This document shows, one piece after another, positions 1-11,291 of a stretch of 64,000 bases of DNA. The notes below the pieces were generated by a model that saw only the letters and a list, made by a program, of their open reading frames with translations, was not told the origin of the DNA and made no database searches. The position numbers and the translations under genes are program-made. This DNA is from Bimastos eiseni. Taxonomy: Eukaryota; Annelida; Clitellata; Crassiclitellata; Lumbricidae. Within the stretch, counting starts at the first letter, position 1. Every line of letters begins with the position of its first letter. The stretch spans positions 1,150,501-1,214,500 of the forward strand of contig OY365815.1 in assembly GCA_959347315.1 (NCBI GenBank), read 5' to 3'.

Positions 1-767
1 CGATTAAACAATGAAGGTCTGTGGTACAAGGAATTTCCAATTGACAAGCAAACAGGCAAAATAGCATAAGCTGAAAAAAGTTTGTTATATAACAAAACCT
101 TCCACCTACCCCCCCCCCCCTACACAATATAACGCTAACAAAACCGGAACCCACCCACCTACCCCCTGAGCGTTATATAATATGTGAACAGCCCCATAGA
201 TGAATAGAGACAACAATAGCCAAACACTAGGAAACACTGAGCCAGTTATGTTGCCTTTTGCAATGACAAACCGTTATACTCTGAGACTGAGATGGACTGG
301 AGACAAAGACTGATTTAAAATGTCCTTGTTTCAGATAAATACATTCAACTGAACAGCATCTTCATACACTCCAGAAGTAATACGTCTTTGCAATGCAGTC
401 CATTTGATTCTAGGAGGACACATTCAGACTATCCAATCATAAATCACACAATAAATGTTTAAAATGTGTAACATAAAACAATGGGAACAAAACATTCATA
501 TAATTCATAAAAATATACTTAAAAATAAGTTGGTTCATACGACTTAAGGTAGCTTTCTAGAGATGGCAATTATCTAGTATAACAAAAAGGTAAATTAATA
601 AAAGAAATTGACAGTAATATATACGATTACAAAGTCATATACACAGTTCATATATGCACATACATCTGTGGGTACAATATAATTATAGAACATCAAGAAA
701 ATTATAAGTTGAGTCTGTTCCAGCGAAGCCTTCTGCACTATGGAAGCTTCTGGACTGACCAGCGATT
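1..767. other. Unassigned flank
   Basis: AT-rich sequence with a short poly-C run near 111-120. No exon, repeat family or RNA gene recognised. Confidence 0.5.
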
Positions 768-2512
768 GGCATAATAATGACCAATGTAATTGTAACCTGG
801 CATAATGATCAATGTAATTACAAGTTAGAATAATGATCAATGCAATTACAAGTTAGAATATTGATCAAATGTAATTGTAACATGGCATAATGATCAATGT
901 AATTGTAACATGGCATAATGATCAATGCAATTACAAGTTAGTATAATGATCAATGTCATTGTAACATGGCATAATGATCAATGTAATTGCAACCTGGCAT
1001 AATGATCAATGTAATTGAAACTTAGAACAATGATCAATGTAATTACAAGTTAGAATAATGATCAATGTAATTGAAACTTAGCATAATGATCAATGTAATT
1101 ACAAGTTAGAATATTGATCAATGTAATTGTAACATGGCATAATGATCAATGTCATTGTAATATGGCATAATGATCAATGTAATTACAAGTTAGAATAATG
1201 ATCAATGTCATTGTAACATGGCATAATGATCAATGTAATTGAAACTTAGAACAATGATCAATGTAATTACAAGTTAGAATAATGATCAATGTAATTGAAA
1301 CTTAGCATAATGATCAATGTAATTACAAGTTAGAATAATGATCAATGTAATTGAAACTTAGCATAATGATCAATGTAATTGAAACTTAGAACAATGATCA
1401 ATGTAATTACAAGTTAGAATAGTGATCAATGTAATTGCAACCTGGCATAATGATCAATGTAATCGAAACTTAGCACAATGATCAATGTAATTACAAGTTA
1501 GAATAATGATCAATGTAATTGAAACTTAGCATAATGATCAATGTAATTGAAACTTAGCATAATGATCAATGTAATTGAAACTTAGCAAAATGATCAATGT
1601 CATTGCAACTTTGCATATGATCAATGTAATTACAAGTTAGAATAGTGATCAATGTAATTGAAACTTAGCATAATGATCAATGTAATTATAAGTTAGAATA
1701 ATGATCAATGTAATTGAAACTTAGCATAATGATCAATGTAATTGAAACTTAGCACAATGATCAATGTAATTACAAGTTAGAATAATGATCAATGTAATTG
1801 AAACTTAGCAAAATGATCAATGTCATTGCAACTTTGCATATGATCAATGTAATTACAAGTTAGAATAGTGATCAATGTAATTGCAACCTGGCATAATGAT
1901 CAATGTAATCGAAACTTAGCACAATGATCAATGTAATTACAAGTTAGAATAATGATCAATGTAATTGAAACTTAGCATAATGATCAATGTAATTGAAACT
2001 TAGCATAATGATCAATGTAATTGAAACTTAGCAAAATGATCAATGTCATTGCAACTTTGCATATGATCAATGTAATTACAAGTTAGAATAGTGATCAATG
2101 TAATTAAAAATTAGCATAATGATCAATGTAATTATAAGTTAGAATAATGATCAATGTAATTGAAACTTAGCATAATGATCAATGTAATTGAAACTTAGCA
2201 AAATAATCAATGTCATTGCAACTTTGCATATGATCAATGTAATTACAAGTTAGAATAGTGATCAATGTAATTGAAACTTAGCATAATGATCAATGTAATT
2301 ATAAGTTAGAATAATGATCAATGTAATTGAAACTTAGCAAAATAATCAATGTCATTGCAACTTTGCATATGATCAATGTAATTACAAGTTAGAATATTGA
2401 TCAATGTAATTGAAACTTAGCATAATGATCAATGTAATTGCCACCTGACATAATGATCAATGTAGTTGAAACTTAGCAAAATGATCAATGTCATTGTAAC
2501 ATGGCATAATAA
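768..2512. repeat. 28-bp satellite array (about 62 copies) with higher-order structure
   Basis: Unit core is AATGATCAATGTAATT followed by a variable 12-bp half (acaagttagaat, gaaacttagcat, gtaacatggcat, gcaacctggcat, gcaactttgcat). Each unit carries palindromic TGATCA. Variants recur in order: a block starting near 1417 is repeated near 1863, 446 bp later, that is 16 units less 2 bases. Lies past the 3' end of heparanase. Confidence 0.97.
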
Positions 2513-2983
2513 TAGCTGTAACTGCAACTTAACGTATTGCCTCTTCATGCCTCATTCGGCAATTCTGACGTGACAGCATAAAACTGCAACAATATGAAAT
2601 ACAAATTGACAAAGAGGTAATAATTAATTGGGTCCATAAAGAGTCATTAGGTTTGTTCAGTGTCTTACAAGATGTGCTTGAAAAGCAGAGATTAGAACTG
2701 CATCTTTGACAAGCAGTGTCAGACTAATAGCTCTTCATAAGCAACATATTTGGAACAACACTCATTCTGTGCACAACACAGCAGATGCCAGAAAGCCATA
2801 AAAAAACGAACACAAATTCAGTAACTGAACAGATCCAGATCATCAATCCTTTGAATTCCAAAGGTTCGAACTGCAGTCGATTGTCCAAGCATTTCCCTTT
2901 ACAAACCAGACAAAATTTCAGCCACCCACATATCAGCAGCTGAAAATAAAAAGATAATTTAACCGAGTCGTCTTTTGAACACG
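2513..2983. other. Heparanase 3' flank / probable 3' UTR
   Basis: Non-coding sequence between the satellite and the heparanase stop codon. Presumably 3' UTR, though no AATAAA or ATTAAA was found on the minus strand. Confidence 0.4.
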
Positions 2984-3149
2984 CTAATCACACTCAGGTG
3001 CCTTTGCATCAGGAAAGATTATGAATCCAAAAGAATGTGCTCCAATGGAAATGCCCTTTCCACCTGGAATGATGACTGGATGAACGTCTGGAAAAGCGTG
3101 ATCGTCGGTCAGTTTCAAAGGTTTCTGTTCATCGTTCAACTGAACTTCC
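2984..3149 (-). CDS. HPSE: Heparanase last coding exon
   Basis: Encodes EVQLNDEQKPLKLTDD...GISIGAHSFGFIIFPDAKAPECD then TAG (2984-2986). It matches the layout of the human C-terminus, including the penultimate Cys region. No canonical AATAAA was seen before the satellite begins. Confidence 0.95.
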
Positions 3150-4510
3150 CTGGGAACAGAAAACAACACGTGGATTAACCAATACATCAATAAAACAGGT
3201 TTTCAATGCCATTCAGCATTGATAACAAAGATGTTAGTACACACATGTATGTATGCAACTGTCTGCTTAAGCAGAGCTTTCAATAGCACTTTTAAAAGAC
3301 TGTTGAATTAATATCGTCAAAAGCCAGTAACACACTAGCACTTTCTTGCCATTACATTTTCCATCCTATGCAGCTTAGATTCCCAAACAATGAACTACAA
3401 AAGACGACCCTGCATCGGATTTGACTCAATAAGACTACCTTCCATAAACTGCCTTTTCCATAAGGCAGCATCTCAATAGAATCACAAGCCATTGAAAGGT
3501 TAGCTTACTTAGACTTAAGATGCTTATGACCAAATGGATAGAGCCAGTAGAGATGTTTCTCCTGTTGCATCAGAGGTTTCTCAAAGGCCAAGGTCACGTT
3601 CTTCTCTTCCAGGTTCAGACCATACACCACAACAGACCCTTGCTTATACCTGGAAGAAAAACCAGCAACCAGACCTCAATCTTTCAAAGAGTAACTAAAT
3701 TTAAAGAATAAATTCATGAGTTATCTGCATGAAGGCCACTGTTAGATTGAATTGTCAGTTGCATTATAATATGTTTATTCAATAGACTCCTATAGGCCAT
3801 TCACTCTTTAAAGAATTCATTAAATTATTCAACCATTCATTCAGATCCTCAATCAATTATTAAAATCTTTGACCATTCATTAAGTCACTTTTTATTTATT
3901 CAGGAAAGTCTTTATTCATTTTTAAAATTCTTTATGCATACATTCAATATTACGTCTATTCCTTCAATCTTTAGGCTAAACATTCAAATAATCATTAACT
4001 CAATAATGTAAAGTCTGATTCCTAATCTCTAAGTTCATTTATTAATCCTTTCAATCCAATTGTTCAATTATTATCGAACTGCATTGAATGTTCCTTCCAT
4101 CCACTTAAATTATTCCACCATTTTCAAACATTTGCTCATCTAATTTACCAAATTAGAAACAATAAATTCTGCATTAAATCATATCTATACAGCTGCACTT
4201 GTTAAACAGTGCTCCATACATTGGCACTTACATTGAGTGCTGAGCGCAGTGCGCATATAAGCGCATTTCGTCTGAGCCAGTCACACTGACACTGAAAACG
4301 TTCTTTCCGACAAATTTCTTGACCAGCCAACTAAGCCAATAGTCCTACAATTAGTAAGGACAATTAAACCATTGCTCCAATTAAAAGTAACAGACTTTTC
4401 AAATCTGGGTTTCTACATGGTCTCGGTTTAATTAGAGTCATTATTGTTAATCAGTGACTCCAACACAATATTCGAATTTTATATCATGACTTCTATAAAG
4501 TCATATTTAT

Positions 4511-4571
<61 letters not shown>

Positions 4572-7500
4572 CATCATTATTAAACGGACGATTTCTAAAG
4601 CGCCGTAACGCAGCCATGTCGCTACATGCATAATCGTAATACATGGAGCTAACAACTGATGGTTGCAATTAGTGAACTCAGAGTGAAAATCAACTTAACA
4701 CCAAAGTCTGGCTGTAATCAATTGATTGGTATTGAAATCAAAAGCATGATAACTGACTGATTAACTCACTAAGTGATTGCTGATTAAAAGCCTGATTAAT
4801 TCACCAAGTGATTGCTTAATTGAATGCCTAATTAATTCAAGAAAGTGATTGCTTGATTGAATGCCTGATTAATTCAAGAAAGTGATTGCTTGATTGAATG
4901 ACAGATTATTTCAAGAAAGTGATTGCTTGATTGAATGACTGATTAATTCACCAAGTGATTGCTTGACTGAATGACTGATTAATTCAAGAAAGTAATTGCT
5001 TGATTGATTGACTGATTGTTGTTGACTGATTGTCTGATAAATCTATGAATAGAACTCATCTTCTGACCGGGTTAGGGTTGAAGTGGTCATCGAGGAGTGC
5101 ATAGTGACCATGCAGGAAGGATTGACGGATAACCACGGTCAGTCCATTCATGGCCGATTGACCAAGTTTATCCATCCACCTGAGCAACATCAAACAACAC
5201 AATCAACTGCATCACATTTCCAAATGCAAAACAGTCTTCAACCAGAAATAATAAAACTTTAGTTAACAAACACATTAAAAACTGAGCTGAATTTGAATTT
5301 ATGGAACTTCAACCAATAGATTTACAAACATATATATTCAATTGAAGCCCAAACAAAACTGAGGTTATGCCTTGATACTCAAGTTATAGATAAGGTAGAG
5401 ATGAACTTGACAAAGGTCTAATGAGTACATGACATTACTTATCTCACAAGAGTTAACTAGCCTTACAACCCAGCTAAGCCTGAGATTGAATTTTGAGTAC
5501 GGCATACCGATTCAAGCATGGTTTTATAAACTCAGGCGCTTCAAGCGATCGACCACCATGTCCCACAGAGGGGTAGATACTCACATGAAGCCGGCCACAT
5601 ATCTGTCGGAGAGACCACTGGCGCCTCCGCCCCAGCACGACCCGGTCTCACCCAACCAGATTGTGCGGTTGGAGTGCCCCGCCTCAGAAAGCGAGACCCG
5701 AAGTAGCCCCAATTCCCTGGTGAATATGTCGAGAACATCCAATGACATCATGTCATCAACCGTAGCAGTCCTCCCATCAACGTAATACCTACAATTACAC
5801 ATCGAATAACAATCATTGTAACTGATTCATATAGCACCTCATCAGGAAAAGATCCTGACCTCACATTTACTAGATCTGCATTAAATCAAATGGTCTTTAA
5901 AGCTTTACAATACATTACAATTTACATAAAAATCTACAGTTACCACAACTTACCAGATCAGAAAGGATGCACTTTCTACAAACACTTATAGCCTTATTTC
6001 ACAGGGGCTTGGGCTAGGAGTGGCTGAGTAGTCATCCTTGAGAGAGCACCATACAAATGATCTAAAGGAATTGCAGAGTAAAGGCAAAATCCGCAGTAAT
6101 GGTGCAGAAGATTCTAGCAAAGGCTTTGGTATCACCATGGGATGGAAATACAAGTGTGGTAATTATTCATGGAGCTAAACCAAGTCTTCACACACAATAG
6201 TTCATCATTGTGCTATATAGTTGAAAGCTTTCTATATTCAACATCTTCTCAACTTCAGTTCAGTATTCTTGCTATGTTATATTTTTTTAACGGTTAGCAG
6301 ACTCAAAATACATATTCTTCTTGTTCTCTGCTTTTTCAAGCAGGTTCAAATGTTCAACGTCACCATTCCTCTCTCCTCTGCGCTTCCTCTCTAACTCTTT
6401 GATAGCCATCTGGCATCATCCAGTCCAGCATCATTCGTCCTGGTCTTCTTCTTCCCAATTTTCCTTCCATCTTCTCTTCTATGATCGTTTTCATGATTGA
6501 GTTTCCTCTTAGCATATGCCCTATTCATCTCCGGTGTCTTTGTCTTTTTATTCTATTATTCCCAGCACCGCTTCGTTTGTTACATGCTCCATCCAACTGA
6601 TTCTCTCCATTCTCCTCCATCTCCACATCTCGAAGGCTTCCAATCTTTTTATATCTTCCTTCCTCATTGTCCATGTCTCTGAGCCGTACAATACCAGCGT
6701 TGGTCATTTCTTTAGTTCTTTGTTTATTTCCCTCTCAATAGTTCTTTCCTCTTTGAGAATGCTTCTTTGCCCATTGCTATTCTTCTTTTTATTTCTCTAT
6801 TACATCTGGCATCTTCTCCGATCATGCTTCTCAGGTAACAGAATTCCTTTACCTTCTCAATTTCCCTTCCTCCAACACATATTCTGATTGCGGTTACTTT
6901 TCGTTTGTTTACTACGAGTACCCTTGCCTTTTCGATGTTTATTTTCATTCCAAGGTAATTTAATGCCATGTTTATTCTATCCATCATGATCTGTAGGCAT
7001 TTCTGACTACTTGCTAGTGTTGCTTGGTTATCTGCAAACCTTAGTGTCTTTATCCATTCTCCTCCTACTTTTATCCCCTCTTCCAGGTCCTCTGTTGCTT
7101 CTTTAACCAGTTCTTCAATAAATATGTTGAATAACAGTGGGGACAGAGGACATCCTTGTCTGACTCCTCTTCTAGCCTTTCCTTCTTCTGAAAATTCTCC
7201 ATCTATTCTTACTCGTACCCTTTGTCCCATGTACAGATTCCCTATCAGTCTTCTGTCTCTCCAATCTATCCTAATCCTCCTCAGTGCCTGTAACAGTATT
7301 CTCCAGTCTACTCTATCGAATGCTTTTCCATAGTCAACAAAGCATATATAGACCGCTTGATCATTCTGACAGCTCCTCTCTGTTAGGACTCTTAGTGTCC
7401 CTATCGAGGGGCGCTAATTCCCAAGCCCTTTCTAAACCCAAATTGATCGTCTCCTAGTCCCTCGACTGCTTCTGAGAATATGGAAAATGAGAAACATTAT

Positions 7501-10500
7501 CTTCATCACCATTACCATATAATCCTTAATATTATTATTACTAGTATTATTACCATTCTACCAGTATAATAAAATTGCTCTAAGTTCTTAGACCATATCA
7601 TAGCTTAACGGCATAGGTCAATCAGAATGAGACTCACTGGTGAAATGTAATTGCAGAAAGCTTTGCCTCCGCTACATCCAGAAAACTAAAACAGCAAATC
7701 AAATACCAGTAATTACTGTATTGTATTGTACTTACAGATTTCTATAGCACTTCTCCCAGTAAAACCTGATTATGGTATAAAGATAATTAGTATGGAATGA
7801 ATTGTCCTTAGAAGTCAATCAGAATCTGAAAGCAGAAGAAGGGCAGTCCCTTCTTATGCTAGGCCTGAGGAAGCCAGGGCTATCGACTTACTTTTCTTAG
7901 CCTTGGCATATGATGCGTGATGGAATTTAAAAATCTTAGGAGATGCTGACATAGGAAAAGGCAAAGAACCAGTGGCCAATGCAAATGCATATGCTGTGTA
8001 TTCCTAAAACACGGCCCTGACAGAATGTCATATAATAGGGCTAAGAAAGAAAGTAACCAACTCATTTAAGTAACTGAGGCTATTTGGCTTTGGCTGCGTG
8101 ATGTCTGGTCCAACGAGAAGACTGTTGTGGAAATGAGGAGACAGAGTCGGGTCATTCCTCAGGAGAGAGTTCAACGCGAGAAAGTCTTTTCCCAATTGTC
8201 TGGCAGGCACGGTTCGATTGAAGGCATGTGGAAACGAATTCGGTTCTAAAACAAAACATGCAACTGTTGCCAAAGAGTTACTTAAGGCAAAGTTGCCTTT
8301 GCCTTAAGTAAGAACTATTTTCATCAATCATCCAACTTCTAGCTTAAGTTTAATTATGAACTGTTTTTATCGATTATACAACTTCTATTTTAAATTTAAG
8401 TGGGAAATGTTTTCATTGATCATTTGGAGTGAGGTTCATTCTACCATGCACTACATTTAAAAATCTCTCAGAATAAGAATTGACTGAATGGGGACTCTGT
8501 GAAATAGATGGCGCCAGTATCAAATGTGGGTAAGCTACCCAAGGTAAAATTGTGTGCTTTATGTTGATTGGTTGTTGTGCTGTATGTTCTTCATGCAAAA
8601 GTAATCTAAAAGTTAGCCAGATTATAAAATTTATGTGTTTAGCCATAATTATAATTTGTATGCCAGCCATCGATCAGAACTACATAAATAAACAATGCAT
8701 GACCAATATAAAAAAATTCTTAGACCTATGTGCATACTGGCACCACCTATTTCTACTTAAGGACTGCCCACAGAGTCCCCTATTGATTAAGAGTTCATTA
8801 AAGAAAGAGCACGTTTATTATTAACCAGAGGTAGGTCTGCGGATTTAACTTGCCATTTCCAAGGCTGAAAAGAAGGTTCTTATCGTAACCCTTTTCAAAA
8901 CTGTATTGTAGGATTTTGTAAGCATTTGATGAACTCCAACTGTCATCAACATCTCGTAGGAGAACATTCAAATCAAACAGAAGTTGTAGACCATTGCTCA
9001 GCGCAAATTTGTTCACTTTGTCAAAATCTTTGGCTATAAAGGAAAATAAAATCCGACACTGAAATATGGAATCACAAATCAACAGAGTTTGAATGGAAGA
9101 GCAGAAGATAGAAAAAATTCCAGAGATCATTCCAAAAGAATAGCAAATTTAAACTCATAACAAAGATTCAAATATCAAAACTGAAAACTGCCTCATAGCC
9201 ATTGTTTTGAATAATCTATCTACTTAGATTTTAAATGCACAGAACCTTAATCACAATATCCCAATCTATTTAATCTTAGAACAAGCTTTCTAGTTTCTGA
9301 AACAAACTTCAATTAGTACAATTCAATGTAATTTTACATTCATATAGCTCTGTTGTAAGTAAGCATTTCTATACATACTTAGCTAAAAACCAATTGAACA
9401 GATGATCATGCAGCCTTAAAAGACTTGACAAAGAAGTAGTTTGCTAATGACAACATAAATTGTCTAATCGCAGCAACAAAGAGCTGCTGCTGTTCATTGT
9501 AAATACCCTGGAAAAAATTTATTATAAAACAAATAGACACCTGACATGTTAAACTGCGATAAGTTTTTGAACGCTCGAAATCCATCATAGTTCTCTTCAT
9601 ACGGACGGGAATCCAACTCCATGTTTTCCACAGGAAAGTCCTCTTGGAAGAGGAGAAAGTCTGCAGCATTGCCCCCGAGACGCAGGTAGGCAGGCGACAG
9701 AGCGCGAGCCAACGAGTTCAACCTCTCTGAACTAAGCAAACACAGAGACAAAACAGAAGCAGTTACAACACAGACACAGTTACGTAACAGTTACGCAGAC
9801 AGTCGATGCTGTGAAATGTCCCTCAATGGATTTGTTCAGATTTGGCAACTTCAGAATTTTTAAATATTGTATTTCAGTGATCTGAATTGCATTATATCAT
9901 TCTCTATTGTACCATTTGCCATTTGCATTACTTTCAAAAGAGGATCCAGAGTGTACATAATGTTGTTCTATTGTAAACTATTTTGTTACTGCAAGACAGT
10001 GTGTTGCGAGATACCTGAAATCGACCGACTTCCAGTGATTGATGACAAGACTTGTGTCTAAGGCTACACTCAAAAAACGTTCATCAACTTCTGAAATGAC
10101 TTTCGCTAGATTTACAGAAACCTAAAAACAAAATTTAAAAATGTCAATCAGGTCATTTTATTAATGCACTGATGGAGGGAAGAAACTGTGATGCAAATGA
10201 AACAGAAGGATCATCAACAGTCATATTGCTGGCTGAAATATTGAGCAGCAGCAACAGACAGAATAGTTCATATGATCAACCCTAAATTCAGCTGAGAAGA
10301 ATATAGTAATTAGCAGGTAGATAGTTTGTTTAGATGCGGGTTGTCAGTCAGCTGGTTCGAAGGAGTGACAATGCAAAGTAAATCCTTGAAAATTCCCCCA
10401 GAGTCCACAAAAGCCACGTCAGGAAGACCAAATTATTCACGACGCTATATATACCAAATCAAGTCAACTTCTGTGTTGCCCCAGTGCCAGGTAAAAACCG

Positions 10501-10706
10501 AGAGGTTGGTGATTTGAAAATGCTTGTTGGTTCAGTAATTATTCCAATGTCAAGATGATCTTATTACTTGAAACCCAGACCTGTATGGCAGGACTGTTGA
10601 GAGGAGGATCGAACAGCTGACGATTTTTTAACAACACTTCACACTGATTGCCTTTAATACAAAAGACTGAAACAGCAACAGTCATGAGGATATTTAGAAT
10701 TTCCAT
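2984..10706 (-). CDS. HPSE: Heparanase (endo-beta-glucuronidase, GH79), complete, 11 coding exons
   Basis: Heparanase cleaves heparan sulfate chains in lysosomes and extracellular matrix. Coding exons in transcript order: 10706-10581, 10121-10015, 9731-9541, 9033-8854, 8245-8062, 7685-7638, 5788-5585, 5179-5068, 4344-4232, 3649-3509, 3149-2984. Every junction phase matches and the joined frame is 1572 nt (523 residues plus TAG); human heparanase has 543. Seen: a hydrophobic N-terminal signal segment (residues 1 to about 20), LARALSPAYLRLGG, LGNEPNSF with proton-donor Glu202 (codon split by an intron), YYVDGRTAT, WLGET with nucleophile Glu326, DYWLSWLVKKFVG, and a C-terminal GFIIFPDAKAPEC resembling the human end. 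The segment matching the excised human linker is about 27 residues shorter. Start chosen at 10706 because a signal peptide follows directly; an in-frame ATG at 10742 would add 12 residues. Family assignment is from remembered motifs; exon joins are inferred. Confidence 0.93.
3509..3649 (-). CDS. HPSE: Heparanase coding exon 10
   Basis: Encodes YKQGSVVVYGLNLEEKNVTL and ends HLYWLYPFGHKHLKS. Phase 2 on both sides, acceptor TTCCAG, donor GTAAGC. Confidence 0.93.
4232..4344 (-). CDS. HPSE: Heparanase coding exon 9
   Basis: Begins DYWLSWLVKKFVGKNVFSV and continues RLYAHCAQHS. Clean TTGTAG acceptor and GTAAGT donor. Start of the C-terminal beta domain. Confidence 0.94.
4513..4580. repeat. (ATT)n microsatellite
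   Basis: Nearly pure ATT trinucleotide run in the intron between heparanase exons 9 and 8. Confidence 0.97.
4751..5030. repeat. 37-bp minisatellite in heparanase intron
   Basis: About seven tandem copies of a 37-bp unit containing GATTGCTTGATTGAATG and GATTAATTCAAGAAAGT, ending about 38 bp from heparanase exon 8. Confidence 0.88.
5068..5179 (-). CDS. HPSE: Heparanase coding exon 8
   Basis: Encodes WMDKLGQSAMNGLTVVIRQS, then LLDDHFNPNP; human has WLDKLG and VVMRQVFFGAGNYHL. Enters phase 2 (completing the Met of GFMW) and leaves phase 0. Confidence 0.93.
5585..5788 (-). CDS. HPSE: Heparanase coding exon 7 (nucleophile exon)
   Basis: Encodes YYVDGRTATVDD, LDVLDIF, then IWLGETGSCWGGGASGLSD; Glu326 in LGET is the expected nucleophile (human Glu343). 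Phase 2 in and out, GTGAGT donor. Confidence 0.95.
6360..7490 (-). mobile_element. Non-LTR retrotransposon fragment (reverse transcriptase), degenerate
   Basis: Minus-strand reading shows CFVDYGKAFDRVDW, GVRQGCPLSPLLFN, then RFADNQATLASS and, in another frame after stops, LYGSETWTMRKEDIKRLEAF. The catalytic box is FADN instead of FADD, so the second aspartate is lost. A dead LINE copy within a heparanase intron (between exons 6 and 7). The conceptual protein resembles the plus-strand copy at 19240-20085. Confidence 0.88.
7638..7685 (-). CDS. HPSE: Heparanase coding exon 6 (48 nt)
   Basis: Small exon after TTGCTGTTTTAG reading FLDVAEAKLSAITFH, ending at a GTGAGT donor. It supplies the conserved ITFHQYY join (human VTWHHYY) and is phase 2 on both sides. 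Confidence 0.88.
8062..8245 (-). CDS. HPSE: Heparanase coding exon 5 (EPNSF)
   Basis: Begins with AA after TTTTAG, completing GAA (Glu202), then PNSFPHAFN, LGKDFLALNSLLR and LLVGPDITQP. The phase-2 exit uses a weak GTTGGT donor, chosen because only it restores frame into exon 6. Confidence 0.88.
8278..8311. repeat. Perfect 15-bp inverted repeat, 4-nt loop
   Basis: Arms TTACTTAAGGCAAAG (8278-8292) and CTTTGCCTTAAGTAA (8297-8311) around TTGC. Lies in heparanase intron 4, just 5' of exon 5 on the plus-strand map. Confidence 0.95.
8312..8853. other. Heparanase intron 4 remainder (GC-AG intron)
   Basis: The intron spans 8246-8853 and begins, on the minus strand, with GCAAGT. No further gene seen inside it. 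Confidence 0.7.
8854..9033 (-). CDS. HPSE: Heparanase coding exon 4, ends inside the proton-donor codon
   Basis: Encodes NGLQLLFDLNVLLRD...SSNAYKILQYSFEKGY and ends LGN plus the first base of the catalytic Glu codon. The donor is GCAAGT rather than GT; reading on gives GKLN and destroys the NEPN motif, so splicing is required. Confidence 0.88.
9541..9731 (-). CDS. HPSE: Heparanase coding exon 3 (LSPAYLRLGG)
   Basis: Carries LARALSPAYLRLGGNAADF, the family signature, then an acidic stretch ending NLSQFNMS where human heparanase has its processed linker. Phase 2 in, phase 1 out (donor GTGTCT). Confidence 0.92.
10015..10121 (-). CDS. HPSE: Heparanase coding exon 2
   Basis: Encodes KVISEVDERFLSVALDTSL, the first beta-strand region of the barrel; human has a similar SPSFLSVTIDANL stretch. 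Phase 0 in, phase 2 out; donor GTATCT. Confidence 0.9.
10581..10706 (-). CDS. HPSE: Heparanase coding exon 1 (signal peptide)
   Basis: Encodes MEILNILMTVAVSVFC and the start of the mature protein, 42 codons, ending phase 0 before a GTCTGG donor. The hydrophobic run fits a secretory signal. An upstream in-frame Met at 10742 is an alternative start. Confidence 0.75.
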
Positions 10707-10742
10707 CACACCTAGAACTTGTATTAAAATTTTAAAAAGCAA

Positions 10743-11287
10743 AACTCGTCAAAGAAACAATTGTTTAATAATACATTTAATACATTTTTCTAAACATCCG
10801 CCTTCGGCCGCTCATAAGAATATTATATAGCGCTGATATTATGAGATAATTGAATACCATCTATTTCACTCGAGTACGCAGATATAAGACAACAGTATAA
10901 TTTTATTTGCAATATTTATTCTAAATGCCTGTATGGTTTATTGAAAGACGATTAATAAAGTTTTAAATTTGGTCATTTGCATACTGAAGAAATGCATAAT
11001 TTGAATAATGGCTTATATTACTTGCAGAGAATAACATTACTATCTATGGGAAAATACTGCAATTATTCTTGTAAACGATAAATATAATTGCCAAAGATAA
11101 CAATTTTGATTACGTTGAAGACTTAAAATGTTGGGCGCTACTAAATTTGCTTTCAGTTTCGAGATTCTATCGCCCCTATTATAATATGAACTGTTCCACT
11201 GGTCACGTGATCAGTAGTTGATTTTGGAGATTAAATTCGCTAACAAAAGTTCTTCAAATTGTACGAGATTTTAAATTTTCGCATACA
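10743..11287. promoter_or_regulatory. Putative bidirectional promoter, heparanase / ABLIM
   Basis: About 545-580 bp separates the two start codons, which point away from each other. It is AT-rich, with no obvious TATA box assigned. It contains GGTCACGTGATC at 11201-11212. Promoter function is inferred from gene orientation only. Confidence 0.55.
11202..11210. promoter_or_regulatory. CLEAR-like E-box GTCACGTGA
   Basis: Matches nine of ten positions of GTCACGTGAC, the motif bound by TFEB-family factors that drive lysosomal genes; also a plain CACGTG E-box for USF/MYC-type bHLH proteins. Placed 77 bp upstream of the ABLIM ATG and in the heparanase upstream region. Site is seen; role is inferred. 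Confidence 0.45.
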
Positions 11288-11291
11288 ATGG
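11288..11291 (+). CDS. ABLIM: ABLIM coding exon 1 (ATG G only)
   Basis: ATGG in an A-at-minus-3 context, followed at once by a GTGAGC donor. Joining G to the GA of the next exon gives M-G-K-Y-S-C. Chosen because exon 2 has no Met and this is the nearest ATG with a correct-phase donor; unproven. Confidence 0.5.

Noticed and set aside
768..2512. CRISPR-like regular array
   Set aside because: Units are contiguous 28-mers without unique spacers, in animal DNA next to intron-containing genes.
9406..9509. Possible extra heparanase linker exon (IYNEQQQLFVAAI)
   Set aside because: It loosely recalls the human linker, but would need a 31-nt intron and the incoming phase 1 hits a stop after three codons.
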